A stretch of DNA of 64,000 bases, taken from an uncultured Paracoccaceae bacterium (GTDB taxonomy: Bacteria; Pseudomonadota; Alphaproteobacteria; Rhodobacterales; Rhodobacteraceae). Below the pieces are notes generated by a model, which saw only the letters and a list, made by a program, of their open reading frames with translations, was not told the DNA's origin and made no database searches. Shown in pieces: positions 1-7,514 of the stretch. The stretch covers positions 62,001-126,000 of the forward strand of contig CALSNT010000003.1 in the NCBI GenBank assembly GCA_943787785.1. Reading direction: 5' to 3'. Positions within the stretch are counted from its first letter, which is position 1. Each line of letters starts with the position of its first letter. Made by a program: the position numbers and the translations under genes.

Positions 1-58
1 TGTCTCGCTGCGCCGGGTCGAGCGGTATTGGTCCGATCAGATCCGGTATATCTACTGA
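1..58 (+). CDS. C-terminal end of an unidentified protein (partial)
   Basis: An open frame enters from the left edge and ends at a TGA at 56-58. The last residues read V-S-L-R-R-V-E-R-Y-W-S-D-Q-I-R-Y-I-Y. It converges with the minus-strand DUF1194 gene and overlaps its end by 7 bases, a tail-to-tail arrangement common in compact genomes. Too little is visible to name a family. It could also be chance read-through of 18 codons. Confidence 0.35.
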   Translation, partial: VSLRRVERYWSDQIRYIY

Positions 59-807
59 GCGTCTGTTTGGGCGTCGGCAAATCGTCGGCTCGGTGTCGAC
101 GGCGGCGCGGCGCCCATTGGCAGTGTCTCCAGTTCTCGAAGCAATTTTCGGGCCATCGCGTCGGCGTAGTCTTCGAATCCAAGCGCGGCCTCAAGGAAAG
201 CATCAGGGCCGTGGAGAATCTCGGCATCGAAATAGGCGGTCAGCTCAGCGATGTGAGATTGGCGCAGATCGTCACTGCGCGTTGTCGCCGTTCCGATGAC
301 CAGCGCGTTGATCGTCATGTCGCCCAGCTGGCCCGAGGCCCGAACCGTTCGAGGGCGCGGCCAGTCGTTGTTCTTACCGTCGCCCGAAATATCCAGCACC
401 CGCCGCCAGCAACGTGGCCCGCGGTCCTGCAGCGCGACCGCGAATTCCATCGCTGCGCCAAGTGCTGTGGTTTCCGGTGCGGCGCTGCGTTGCCAGACGC
501 GCAGACGTGTGGTGACCAATGCGATGTCATTGGCCGAGCCAAGGCTGATCCAGTCCTGAATCAATCGTTGATACGACCCGCCAGACCATTCGAAAATCGC
601 CAGCGCCACCGGCGTCGCGGGCATATCCAGCAGCGCGGCGCGCACGGCAGGGTCCTCCAGCGCGCGGGCGACGCCCTCAAGTTGCAACACATACTCGCGT
701 TCATCGACCGAGCCTGAAACATCCAGAGCCAGCACCAGCGACTGGCGGCAAGCGCCCTGTGCCATGCCCGCCCAAAGCGTCAGGGCAAGGGTCAGAGCGC
801 GGAACAT
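52..807 (-). CDS. DUF1194 domain protein (VWA-like, secreted)
   Basis: A 251-residue protein, probably periplasmic. I start it at the ATG at 805-807 because that gives a clean signal peptide (MFRALTLALTLWAGMAQGAC), whereas upstream codons run into the preceding gene. Right after the signal comes LVLALDVSGSVD, the D-x-S-x-S metal-site signature of von Willebrand A-like folds, followed by the DUF1194 pattern (WSG, ISGDGKNN, NALVIG). DUF1194 proteins are common in Rhodobacterales and their role is unknown. A metal-dependent adhesion or protein-binding role is inference. The start lies 4 bases after the stop of the glyoxalase gene, so the two are probably cotranscribed. Confidence 0.85.
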   Translation of the reverse strand: MFRALTLALTLWAGMAQGACRQSLVLALDVSGSVDEREYVLQLEGVARALEDPAVRAALLDMPATPVALAIFEWSGGSYQRLIQDWISLGSANDIALVTTRLRVWQRSAAPETTALGAAMEFAVALQDRGPRCWRRVLDISGDGKNNDWPRPRTVRASGQLGDMTINALVIGTATTRSDDLRQSHIAELTAYFDAEILHGPDAFLEAALGFEDYADAMARKLLRELETLPMGAAPPSTPSRRFADAQTDAQ

Positions 808-811
808 TCCA

Positions 812-1240
812 TCACCAATGACCAGTGTTTTCCATGCTGGCCCACGGCTCGGCGGGCGCCAGTGAGTCACCTTCCTGTAGAAGCTCGACCGAGATGTTGT
901 CGGGAGAGCGTACGAAGGCCATGTGCCCGTCACGGGGCGGGCGGTTGATGGTGACTCCGTTGTCCATCAGGTGTTGGCAGACCTCGTAGATATTGCCGAC
1001 CCGGTAGGCCAGGTGGCCGAAGTGGCGGCTGTCCGAGGGTAGGCCGTCGTCGCCGTCCCAGTTGTAGGTCAGCTCAACCGGGCATTCCGGCTGACCGGGG
1101 GCTGCCATGAAGACATTGGTATAGCGCCCGCCCTCGCTGTCGTGGCGCTTGGTTTCTTCCAGTCCCAGTAGTTTGAAGAAGGCGATTGTGGCGTCCAGGT
1201 CTTTGGCGCGTACCATCGTGTGGAGGTATTTCAGTGTCAT
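812..1240 (-). CDS. gloA: Lactoylglutathione lyase-type VOC protein
   Basis: A 142-residue vicinal-oxygen-chelate protein. The two beta-alpha-beta-beta-beta halves carry the four expected metal ligands of glyoxalase I: His in YLHTMVR near residue 7, Glu in CPVELTYN, His in HFGHLAYRV, and Glu in ISVELLQEG near the C-terminus. Glyoxalase I converts the methylglyoxal-glutathione hemithioacetal to S-lactoylglutathione in the cytoplasm. The ATG at 1238-1240 is chosen because the fold begins directly there (MTLKYLHTM). Other VOC activities (dioxygenase, resistance protein) are possible, but the ligand set and length favour glyoxalase I. It sits in a minus-strand run between DUF817 and DUF1194. Confidence 0.8.
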   Translation of the reverse strand: MTLKYLHTMVRAKDLDATIAFFKLLGLEETKRHDSEGGRYTNVFMAAPGQPECPVELTYNWDGDDGLPSDSRHFGHLAYRVGNIYEVCQHLMDNGVTINRPPRDGHMAFVRSPDNISVELLQEGDSLAPAEPWASMENTGHW

Positions 1241-1274
1241 CGGGTCGGTCTCCGGCTGTTGGTCCGCGGTTAAC

Positions 1275-2150
1275 TTAGGGCAGGCGGCGGGCTTTCGACA
1301 GGGCTGATCGGGACAAAGCTGTGCGACTGAGCGGGTCGCGGACGACGAGCGTGACGGTGACGAAGGCGACAAACAGCAGCAGATACCACGACCCCATCTT
1401 GGCAAAACTGACCAGTTGGAACTGGCTTTGCCCCGTATAGACCCAGGTGCCGGTCAGCGTACCGACATTCTCGGCAACCCAAAGCGCGATACTGGCTAGA
1501 AATGCGGCGACAGGCAGGGACATCCAGCGTGGCGTATCACCGATGAAGTACCAGATGCGGGTGCGAGCGAACATCAGGATTGTGGCTGCGAACAGGCCGA
1601 GGCGAATGTCGGGCAGGTAGTGATGGGCAAAGAAATTTATGTAGATTGCGCACGCCAATAGCAGGGTTGCCCAGAACGGCGGGTAGGGGGCGAAGCGCAT
1701 CTCGAAGATGCGGATCACGCGGGCCATGTAGCTGCCGACTGAAGCGTACATGAAGCCCGAAAACAGTGGCACCCCGGCAAGTTTGATCAGACCGGGTTCG
1801 GGGTAAGCCCAGCTTCCGGCTGCGATTTTGAAGATCTCCATCGCCGTGCCGGTCAGGTGAAACAGCAGGATCACCCGCGCCTCGGCCCAGGTCTCCAGTT
1901 TAAGCGCCAGGAATGTGACTTGGGTGGCAAGTGCGAAGAGGAACAGAAAGTCGTAGCGGCGCAAGGGCCAGCCGTCCTGCCAAAACGCCGAGGTCAGAAT
2001 TATCGCACCCAGCATCACGCCGCCGAACAGCGCTGCCCCGCCCTGTTTCAGCACGAACATCACGAATTCGCCCAGCCAGCCGGGTAGGCGCGTGCGAACC
2101 CAGGCGCCAAGGCGGCGTTCCATCCGGCGAGTTGTGCTGGGGAGGTTCAT
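1275..2150 (-). CDS. DUF817 integral membrane protein
   Basis: A 291-residue polytopic membrane protein of the DUF817 family, with about eight hydrophobic segments and the family's aromatic-rich motifs (LFHLTGTAMEIFK, GSWAYPEP, FAHHYLPDIR, TGTWVYTGQ). The function of DUF817 is unknown. Its ATG (2148-2150) shares one base with the TGA at 2150-2152 that ends the full-length Slam frame, a TGATG junction typical of translational coupling. Membership of the Slam-lipoprotein operon is therefore seen in the sequence, but a role in that system is only inference. Confidence 0.9.
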   Translation of the reverse strand: MNLPSTTRRMERRLGAWVRTRLPGWLGEFVMFVLKQGGAALFGGVMLGAIILTSAFWQDGWPLRRYDFLFLFALATQVTFLALKLETWAEARVILLFHLTGTAMEIFKIAAGSWAYPEPGLIKLAGVPLFSGFMYASVGSYMARVIRIFEMRFAPYPPFWATLLLACAIYINFFAHHYLPDIRLGLFAATILMFARTRIWYFIGDTPRWMSLPVAAFLASIALWVAENVGTLTGTWVYTGQSQFQLVSFAKMGSWYLLLFVAFVTVTLVVRDPLSRTALSRSALSKARRLP

Positions 2151-2248
2151 CAGAAGCTGGATTTGATCCCGATGCTGAGCCCGTATTCCTCACGATCGTA
2201 AAGGTCGACGTTCGAGGCGACGTGCCGCGCCTCGACCCCGATGGTCGG
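2150..2248 (-). pseudogene. Detached last beta-strand of the Slam gene
   Basis: Directly after the TAG at 2249-2251 the same frame reads P-T-I-G-V-E-A-R-H-V-A-S-N-V-D-L-Y-D-R and ends ...YGLSIGIKSSF, then TGA at 2150-2152. The S-N-V-D-L-Y-D motif and the final aromatic residue are what DUF560 barrels carry at their C-terminus, where the terminal Phe is the BAM recognition signal. No start codon or ribosome site precedes this piece, so it would be made only by read-through. Codon use matches the gene upstream, suggesting a recent single-base change. Confidence 0.75.
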
Positions 2249-3490
2249 CTAAAAGCCCATATAGTCGTATTGGGTCAGATGCAGCTGCGCACCAATGGTC
2301 ACGCCTGCGTCTTGGCGGCCATCAGCGTCGTAAGCGCTGGTCGGGAAATCGCGATATTCGAGCTTGCCGTAAACCGAAGCCTTGCCGCCCATTATTTCCT
2401 TCTTCGGACTCCAACGCGCACCAAGTTGCAGGACAGTGTTTTCGGAATCGTCCAGATCGGCAGTGGTCGTCGCCAAACCGCTGTTGAACGACAGCGCACC
2501 GGTGTCCATGTACCGCATCCAATCCGCGGTGACGCCGTATGTGGTTGAGGTTGCCGCACCGGCCCGATCGGATACCGAATGCTCGACTGTCGCGCCAAAT
2601 CCGATTTTGGTGCGCTGATCCAACGACCGCTGCCAATTTGCCGAAAGCTTGGCGTAATGTGACAATTCACTGCCGCCAAACCAGCTTTGACCAACGCTTA
2701 CTTCTCCATAGAGCTTGCCTTCCGCCAAATCGAAGGATTTGCCCAACCGGAATGCCAGCAAGGCGGTGTCATAGTCTGACCCCTTGGCGTCGGGCGCGGC
2801 GGCTTTGGCCTCGGACGACAAGCGTTTATCCGTGGTTTCCAAAGATACCCCGGCCACGATGCCGTTGTCGAACCGATAGTCGGCCTTAACACCAAGCGTC
2901 GTGGCCCAGCCCGAAAGGGATTGCGCGTCGGGGCTAAGCTCAAACGGAAGTCCGAAGATTTCGATCGTATCGGCGCTGGAGCCATTGTTGACGTTTGATG
3001 AGGGGCTGGTCGAAAAATCGAGTTTAACGTTCAGCGGATTGGCGGATTTGACGAGCCGGAAATCGCGCTGCGACCGGGTCGCGGCGGCGTCATCGGGTGC
3101 GAATTGATAGGATCGGCGCAACCACCAACCCGCACGGGTGTGTTTGCCGTCCTTGTGCAAAAGATGTGCAACTTGGCGGGCAGAATAGTATTTGCCCTCG
3201 TCGTCCGTTGCATCGCGGTGGGCGCGTCTGGCGGCCGCCATCGCAGCGGAAGTGTCGCCATCGATAGCCTCAGCTTTGGCGAGGATAAGACGTGCTTGCG
3301 TATCCTTTGCATCCCGCTTCAGCAGCGCCTCGGCAAAGAGCCGCGCCAGGCCGGTGTCGCCAGAGCGAAGAATTTGCGCCGCAGCCACACGCATCTGATC
3401 AGGAGATAGTACATGCGGTGCCGTGGCGGCCGCCTGCGCTGAACAGATGGCCGCCGCGATCAAACCGCGGCGGATGAATGTACGAGCCAT
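2249..3490 (-). CDS. Slam-type surface lipoprotein assembly modifier (DUF560), truncated by in-frame TAG
   Basis: A 413-residue outer-membrane protein with a signal peptide (LIAAAICSAQAAATA), an N-terminal TPR-like helical domain (about 30-140: RLFAEALLKRD, LAKAEAIDGD, AWWLRRSYQFAP-like repeats) and a C-terminal DUF560 beta-barrel of alternating strands. Slam proteins move lipoproteins of the TbpB type to the cell surface, and a TbpB-like lipoprotein lies 6 bases upstream. The frame stops at TAG (2249-2251) after YDYMGF. It stays open past it for 32 codons to a normal barrel terminus ending in Phe, at a stop overlapping the next gene. The product as written lacks the last beta-strand, so this is either a young pseudogene, a recoded stop or a sequence error. 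Confidence 0.8.
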   Translation of the reverse strand: MARTFIRRGLIAAAICSAQAAATAPHVLSPDQMRVAAAQILRSGDTGLARLFAEALLKRDAKDTQARLILAKAEAIDGDTSAAMAAARRAHRDATDDEGKYYSARQVAHLLHKDGKHTRAGWWLRRSYQFAPDDAAATRSQRDFRLVKSANPLNVKLDFSTSPSSNVNNGSSADTIEIFGLPFELSPDAQSLSGWATTLGVKADYRFDNGIVAGVSLETTDKRLSSEAKAAAPDAKGSDYDTALLAFRLGKSFDLAEGKLYGEVSVGQSWFGGSELSHYAKLSANWQRSLDQRTKIGFGATVEHSVSDRAGAATSTTYGVTADWMRYMDTGALSFNSGLATTTADLDDSENTVLQLGARWSPKKEIMGGKASVYGKLEYRDFPTSAYDADGRQDAGVTIGAQLHLTQYDYMGF

Positions 3491-3496
3491 GCTGGC

Positions 3497-4489
3497 TTAG
3501 GGCGTCGTGGCGAGGAAGCCACCGGTTTCCTGAATACTGCCGCCCGCTGGGCCCTCATTTTCGCTTGTGATCACGATCATGCCCACCATTTCGCCCGCGT
3601 CGGCACCCGACAGCAGGCCAAAATACTGGCCGGACTCCACGACGTCATTGGAGGCACCATCATAACTGTTGGCCGTGCCGCCAAATTCACCTGCCGAGGA
3701 AAATTCGCCGGTATTCAGGATAAGATCGTTTAGCGCTATGAAAGAGGTTGCGTCTTCGGGGTCGTAGGCCACGCGGTTGGTCATGAAGCCCTGAATCGCG
3801 CCACCGACGTTGAAGTCCTCGAAGTCGACTTCGATGGCTATCAGGCCTTCTGTCAGCTCGATTCCGCCATCATTGTCGAAAATCCGAACTCCGGCGTATT
3901 CGCCATCGTAGTTGGCGGTCCCTCCGTCCGGGATAACGACGTCATTGTTGCGTTCGTAAATGAAGCCACCCGGACCATAGTCCAAATAGCTGCTGCTGCG
4001 CACGATTGCGAAGCTGGTGTCTCCGCTAGCGCTGGTTCCGTAGACAAGCTTGTAGGCGTTCAATCCGTCAGCATTCTGGTAGACTGCAATTCTTCGGTTA
4101 CCTGGGATTCCGTCGGGATCCAGCGTTCCGATGGCAGGTGCCGCTGTCACACGGACGTACCGGTCACCAGTCGCGCCCGGCGGCTGTGGACCAACGGCAT
4201 CAAACGGCAAGTTGTCGACGGTAAATTCGTCGGTACTCGAGTCGTAGAAAAACGTCTGTGCGTCCCCGCCCTCTTCCACGCGGAATATCCCGTCATCGGG
4301 CGTCGGGCTTGCGGTGCCGGGCGGCAAATCTGGGTCGCCGCCAATACCGCCATCATTTGGATCGGCTACGGGATCGACAACCGGGTCAGCGGGGTCGGCC
4401 ACGGGTGCTGCCGGAAGTAGTGAATTACCATCACAAGCTGCGAGTCCCCCGGCCGCAGCCAAGGCAAGAATCCCTAGAATCTTTTTCAC
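3497..4489 (-). CDS. TbpB-like surface lipoprotein, probable Slam cargo
   Basis: A 330-residue lipoprotein. I start it at the GTG at 4487-4489: GGAG lies 9 bases upstream and the product then begins (V/M)KKILGILALAAAGGLAAC, a textbook lipoprotein signal with lipobox L-A-A-C. A TTG 24 bases upstream is a weaker alternative. After the Cys comes a low-complexity linker of repeated DPV/ADP units (about residues 25-60), then a Gly/Asp-rich all-beta region resembling transferrin-binding-protein-B-like barrels. The sequence resembles this class only in general form. Position next to a Slam gene supports surface display. The substrate (metal, haem, other) cannot be read from the sequence. Confidence 0.75.
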   Translation of the reverse strand: MKKILGILALAAAGGLAACDGNSLLPAAPVADPADPVVDPVADPNDGGIGGDPDLPPGTASPTPDDGIFRVEEGGDAQTFFYDSSTDEFTVDNLPFDAVGPQPPGATGDRYVRVTAAPAIGTLDPDGIPGNRRIAVYQNADGLNAYKLVYGTSASGDTSFAIVRSSSYLDYGPGGFIYERNNDVVIPDGGTANYDGEYAGVRIFDNDGGIELTEGLIAIEVDFEDFNVGGAIQGFMTNRVAYDPEDATSFIALNDLILNTGEFSSAGEFGGTANSYDGASNDVVESGQYFGLLSGADAGEMVGMIVITSENEGPAGGSIQETGGFLATTP

Positions 4490-4696
4490 TGTTTTATGCT
4501 CCGTCTGCCTCAAGAGTGTTCTTATTTTTGGAGGTCAGAATTCGGTTAATGTTCGAAAAAGTTAATTATGATCAAACGCTTCCGGGGCGAAGTGATGCCA
4601 AAACATCGCGGTTTTTCCTACCTTATCTAGAGGCTGACGTCCGCGCGGAAGCAAGATAAAGTAGGGGCGCGCAGCCCTAGGGGAGAGAATCAATTC

Positions 4697-5611
4697 ATGC
4701 CACTTACGTCAGAACAAGCCGCCGAGATTGAAAAACTGCGCGCGGACCCGCAACCGACGCATCGTGCCACAGCACCGGGGATCGAGGCGCATCTGCACAC
4801 CGCCATCCCGGTTCTGGACCACGGGCTGGTCCGTGTCGTCGACTATATGGGCGACGATTCCGCAATTGTTCAGGCGGCGCGGGTCAGCTACGGGGCCGGG
4901 ACCAAGCATGTGCAGAACGACGCAGGGCTGATCCGGTATCTGATGCGACACTGGCATTCGACCCCGTTCGAAATGTGCGAAATCAAGTTGCACGTGAAAC
5001 TCCCCGTATTCGTGGCGCGCCAGTGGATCCGGCATCGCACGGCGAACGTGAACGAATATTCCGCCCGCTATTCGATCCTGGACCGCGAATTCTACATCCC
5101 CGCGCCGGAAAACCTGGCCGCGCAGTCCGAAGTCAACAACCAGGGCCGTGGTGCCGTGCTGGAGGGGGAGGAGGCCGCGCGCGTCCTGTCCATGCTGCGC
5201 GATGACGCGGACCGGGCCTATGACCATTACGAGGCGATGCTGTCCCAGGATGGCCAGCAGGGCCTGGCGCGAGAGCTGGCGCGGATGAACCTGCCTGCCA
5301 ACGTCTATACCCAGTGGTACTGGAAGGTGGACCTGCACAACCTGTTCCACTTCCTGCGCCTGCGCGCCGATCCCCACGCGCAATACGAAATCCGGGTCTA
5401 CGCGGATGCCATCGGGAAAGTCGTCGCCGACTGGGTGCCGCATGCGTGGGCCGCGTTTGAGGATTATCGGATGGGCGGCGCGCAGCTGAGCGCGACGGGG
5501 CTCGAGTGCGTCAAGCGAATGCTGGCGGGGGAAGAGATGACGCAGGAAACGTCGGGCATGAGCAAAGGGGAATGGCGGGAGTTTGAGGGAGTTTTGCGCG
5601 ACCCGGCCTAG
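4697..5611 (+). CDS. thyX: Flavin-dependent thymidylate synthase ThyX
   Basis: A 304-residue enzyme making dTMP from dUMP with methylene-tetrahydrofolate, FAD and NADPH in the cytoplasm. The ThyX motif RHR-x7-S is present as [15 protein letters not shown] (residues 112-126). Flanking family features include [20 protein letters not shown] before it and [19 protein letters not shown](R) near residue 215. GGGGAGAG lies about 9 bases ahead of the ATG. It is transcribed divergently from the lipoprotein-Slam group and ends in a hairpin that overlaps its own stop codon. Many Rhodobacterales rely on ThyX in place of ThyA; no thyA is in this window. Confidence 0.97.
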   Translation: MPLTSEQAAEIEKLRADPQPTHRATAPGIEAHLHTAIPVLDHGLVRVVDYMGDDSAIVQAARVSYGAGTKHVQNDAGLIRYLMRHWHSTPFEMCEIKLHVKLPVFVARQWIRHRTANVNEYSARYSILDREFYIPAPENLAAQSEVNNQGRGAVLEGEEAARVLSMLRDDADRAYDHYEAMLSQDGQQGLARELARMNLPANVYTQWYWKVDLHNLFHFLRLRADPHAQYEIRVYADAIGKVVADWVPHAWAAFEDYRMGGAQLSATGLECVKRMLAGEEMTQETSGMSKGEWREFEGVLRDPA

Positions 5612-5624
5612 GCCGGGTCATTTT
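5600..5624 (+). terminator. Rho-independent terminator of thyX
   Basis: A perfect 9-bp inverted repeat, GACCCGGCC / GGCCGGGTC separated by TA (5600-5619), is followed by ATTTT. The thyX stop codon TAG sits in the loop. A second small palindrome, GGTCCA-G-TGGACC (5625-5637), follows at once. The stem would also work for transcripts arriving from the minus strand. Confidence 0.7.
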
Positions 5625-5751
5625 GGTCCAGTGGACCGAAATGAGCGCAAGACGGGTGCGCCCGTGGCGCGGCCACCACCACACCTATATGCTTTCCCAT
5701 TTTGCCCATATGAACGCGCATGAACCGGAAGCCGAAGGCGCCGTGCACTCG

Positions 5752-5979
5752 CTAGCCCGTTCCGGGCGGGTTGGCGATGGGAATGGAATGCAGTCCAGCG
5801 CGGACGCCTATCAGCGCCTAAAGGCGGTTTCCCGGCGGCATGCGCAGCTCTTCCAGAACGTGTGCCGCGCGGATCGCCTCGATCTTGCGAAGGGCGACAC
5901 GTTCGATATTCGCAAATTTTCTGACACGCTGTCGGGCAGCAAGCTGTGCGGTGCGCTTGTCGGCAACCGACGCAATCAC
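5752..5979 (-). pseudogene. Decayed HigB/RelE-type toxin gene
   Basis: From a GTG at 5977-5979 the minus strand reads V-I-A-S-V-A-D-K-R-T-A-Q-L-L-A-A-R..., then KFANIERVALRKIEAI and LEELRMPPGNRL, all close to the HigB (RelE/ParE superfamily) ribosome-dependent toxin pattern. A TAG (5818-5820) replaces the next residue. The frame continues A-L-I-G-V-R-A-G-L-H-S-I-P-I, a degraded match to the family's A-L-x-G-D-R-x-G-x-x-S-I-R-I, up to a second stop at 5752-5754. The usual W-R-I end is lost and no HigA antitoxin gene is recognisable downstream. This is a toxin relic; family assignment is from motif memory. Confidence 0.65.
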
Positions 5980-5997
5980 ACGTGATACGTCTCACGT
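5980..5997. promoter_or_regulatory. Inverted repeat at the start of the toxin relic (possible old operator)
   Basis: ACGTGA and TCACGT are separated by 6 bases immediately upstream of the GTG of the decayed toxin gene. A TTGACT on the minus strand lies just beyond it. Toxin-antitoxin operons are usually repressed through such palindromes at the promoter, so this may be the leftover HigA-binding site. Confidence 0.35.
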
Positions 5998-6025
5998 ACT
6001 TGGTTTTAGTCAAGAGGGATAGAAA

Positions 6026-6042
6026 CGGGCCGATCCGGCCCG
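6026..6042 (-). terminator. Hairpin downstream of the cold-shock gene
   Basis: On the minus strand CGGGCC-GGAT-CGGCCCG forms a short GC-rich hairpin followed by GTTTCTAT, 22 bases past the cold-shock stop. The T run is poor, so it is a weak intrinsic terminator or an RNA-stabilising 3' end. Confidence 0.4.
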
Positions 6043-6064
6043 CGCGGTTCTTTTTCTGAAGGTC

Positions 6065-6271
6065 CTACTGAACTTGCAGTTCCCCCGCAGACGACCGTCC
6101 GTCGCGACCCTCGACCAGCTCGTAGCTCACCTTCTGGTTGTCGGCGAGGCCGGTCAGGCCTGCCCGCTCAACCGCCGAGATGTGGACGAAGACGTCCGAT
6201 CCGCCGTCATCTGGTGCGATGAAGCCGAAGCCCTTGGTGGTGTTGAACCATTTCACTGTGCCAGTTGGCAT
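6065..6271 (-). CDS. Cold-shock domain protein
   Basis: A 68-residue single cold-shock domain (OB fold). It binds single-stranded RNA or DNA and acts as an RNA chaperone and antiterminator. RNP1 reads KGFGFI (about 13-18) and RNP2 VFVHIS (about 27-32); the opening MPTGTVKWFN is diagnostic. Length is normal. The gene is monocistronic, running toward the toxin relic, with a hairpin behind it. Which CspA paralogue it represents, and whether it is cold-induced, cannot be told from the sequence. Confidence 0.95.
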   Translation of the reverse strand: MPTGTVKWFNTTKGFGFIAPDDGGSDVFVHISAVERAGLTGLADNQKVSYELVEGRDGRSSAGELQVQ

Positions 6272-6433
6272 GGTGTCTCTCCTTAACGTGGCCCGCCCGC
6301 GGTATGCGACGGGTTGGTGCAGCCAGGGAATTCGAAGTATCCAGCAGCCCCAAAAAGGGAGTCGGTCGTCGAAAGTCTGTTGTCACGCGGCAAAAATGGC
6401 GCAGTATTGCGGAAATTTCAAGGATTTCGATAC

Positions 6434-6793
6434 ATGGGCGGATCAGGTGAGGGTGACGCGAACGTCATTCTGTATGGACTGGGCAGCTGCGACACCTGCC
6501 GGAAAGCGGCGAAGGAACTGGCCGCACAGGGGATCTCGGTTACGCGAGTGGACGTCCGGGCCGAGCCGCTGAGCGCGGATCAGATCTTCCGGTTTCTTGA
6601 TGCGTTCGGCGACGCGCTGATTAACCGTAAGTCGACCACATGGCGGGGATTGTCTGACGCCGAGCGCGCGACTGCACCCGCCGAATTGCTGGCTGCGCAT
6701 CCGGCACTGATGAAGCGCCCGGTGATTAGTGGCCCGGGCGGGCTGACGCTGGGATGGGGCCCGGACGCGCAGGCGGCGCATCTTGGATCGTGA
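6434..6793 (+). CDS. ArsC/Spx/YffB-family thioredoxin-fold protein
   Basis: A 119-residue protein of the ArsC-like superfamily. The N-terminus of the fold reads VILYGLGSCDTCRKAAKEL with the redox C-x-x-C (CDTC), followed by VDVRAEPLSADQI and the ArsC-family helix with INRKSTTWRGL, then MKRPVI with the conserved Arg-Pro. This resembles the YffB/Spx branch more than true arsenate reductases. The ATG at 6434 is chosen because AAGGA lies 8 bases ahead; longer frames add an unstructured leader. No arsenic-resistance genes are nearby, so a general thiol-redox role is more likely than arsenate reduction. Confidence 0.8.
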   Translation: MGGSGEGDANVILYGLGSCDTCRKAAKELAAQGISVTRVDVRAEPLSADQIFRFLDAFGDALINRKSTTWRGLSDAERATAPAELLAAHPALMKRPVISGPGGLTLGWGPDAQAAHLGS

Positions 6794-6869
6794 CCAGGGG
6801 CTGACTATCTGTTGGCCAGCCATCGGGGTGCCATACGTTTGGCATACGCAACGCATACGGAAGGCAGAC

Positions 6870-7238
6870 ATGCGCAACGCAGCATCGGTATTGGGTATTA
6901 TCGGTGGGGTTCTGGCCCTGATCGTCGGGTTTTTCAGCTACGGCTACACAGTGGCAGTGGACCAGCACGAGGTCGTGCGCGATTTCGTCGATCAAGTTGA
7001 AAACGTTGGCCAAATCCGAACGGTTGCGGTGATTGCTCCGATCCTCGCCATTGCCGGGGCGGCGATGTCGAAGGCCCGCGCCCTGTGGGGCGGTCTCGCC
7101 ATGCTGATCGCCGCCGGCCTGATGATCTGGGCGTTCGGTTCAGGTTTCGTTATCCTGTTCCCCGTAGCGCTGACCGGCACTGGCGGGCTGCTGGCAATTG
7201 CAGCGGGCCGCCCGGATGAGCCGACGGCGCATTTCTGA
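6870..7238 (+). CDS. Small integral membrane protein (DUF4064-like)
   Basis: A 122-residue protein with four hydrophobic segments: VLGIIGGVLALIVGFFSYGY (about 5-25), TVAVIAPILAIAGAAM, ALWGGLAMLIAAGLMIWAF, and GFVILFPVALTGTGGLLAIA. The first segment resembles the Gly-rich opening of DUF4064 proteins. The ATG at 6870 follows GGAAGG with 5-base spacing. It starts 76 bases after the ArsC-like gene and may be cotranscribed. Function is unknown. Confidence 0.65.
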   Translation: MRNAASVLGIIGGVLALIVGFFSYGYTVAVDQHEVVRDFVDQVENVGQIRTVAVIAPILAIAGAAMSKARALWGGLAMLIAAGLMIWAFGSGFVILFPVALTGTGGLLAIAAGRPDEPTAHF

Positions 7239-7514
7239 TCTGGATGTTACGGTTCGGGCGTTTGCCCGGAATGGGCAATGGCTGCCTGGTGCGCGAGCCG
7301 GACGAGTGCCTGACCGGGGGCTGGCGCAGCAACGGTCAATAGGGGCAATTTATCGTACGGCTATGGCTCTGACTTCAATGCGTTGCACGACGTTGCCAAA
7401 ACGCCAGACCGCGGGACGGTCAGGCGCTAGCCCGGCGGCTTCGCCTTGATTCCGGGCTGTGGTGCCCGTGCGTGACGCCGCCTCGGCTTCAGGTCAATGA
7501 AAACCAGCGAATTT

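Noticed and set aside
5623-5985. A 120-codon plus-strand frame after thyX
   Set aside because: It overlaps the toxin relic, shows no motif or ribosome site, and the minus strand explains the sequence better.
6434-6793. True arsenate reductase arsC
   Set aside because: C-x-x-C at the active site and lack of ars neighbours fit the Spx/YffB branch better.
7239-7514. Possible small genes between the DUF4064-like gene and thrS
   Set aside because: Frames present have no ribosome site or recognisable motif; I see nothing supportable in this 276-base gap.
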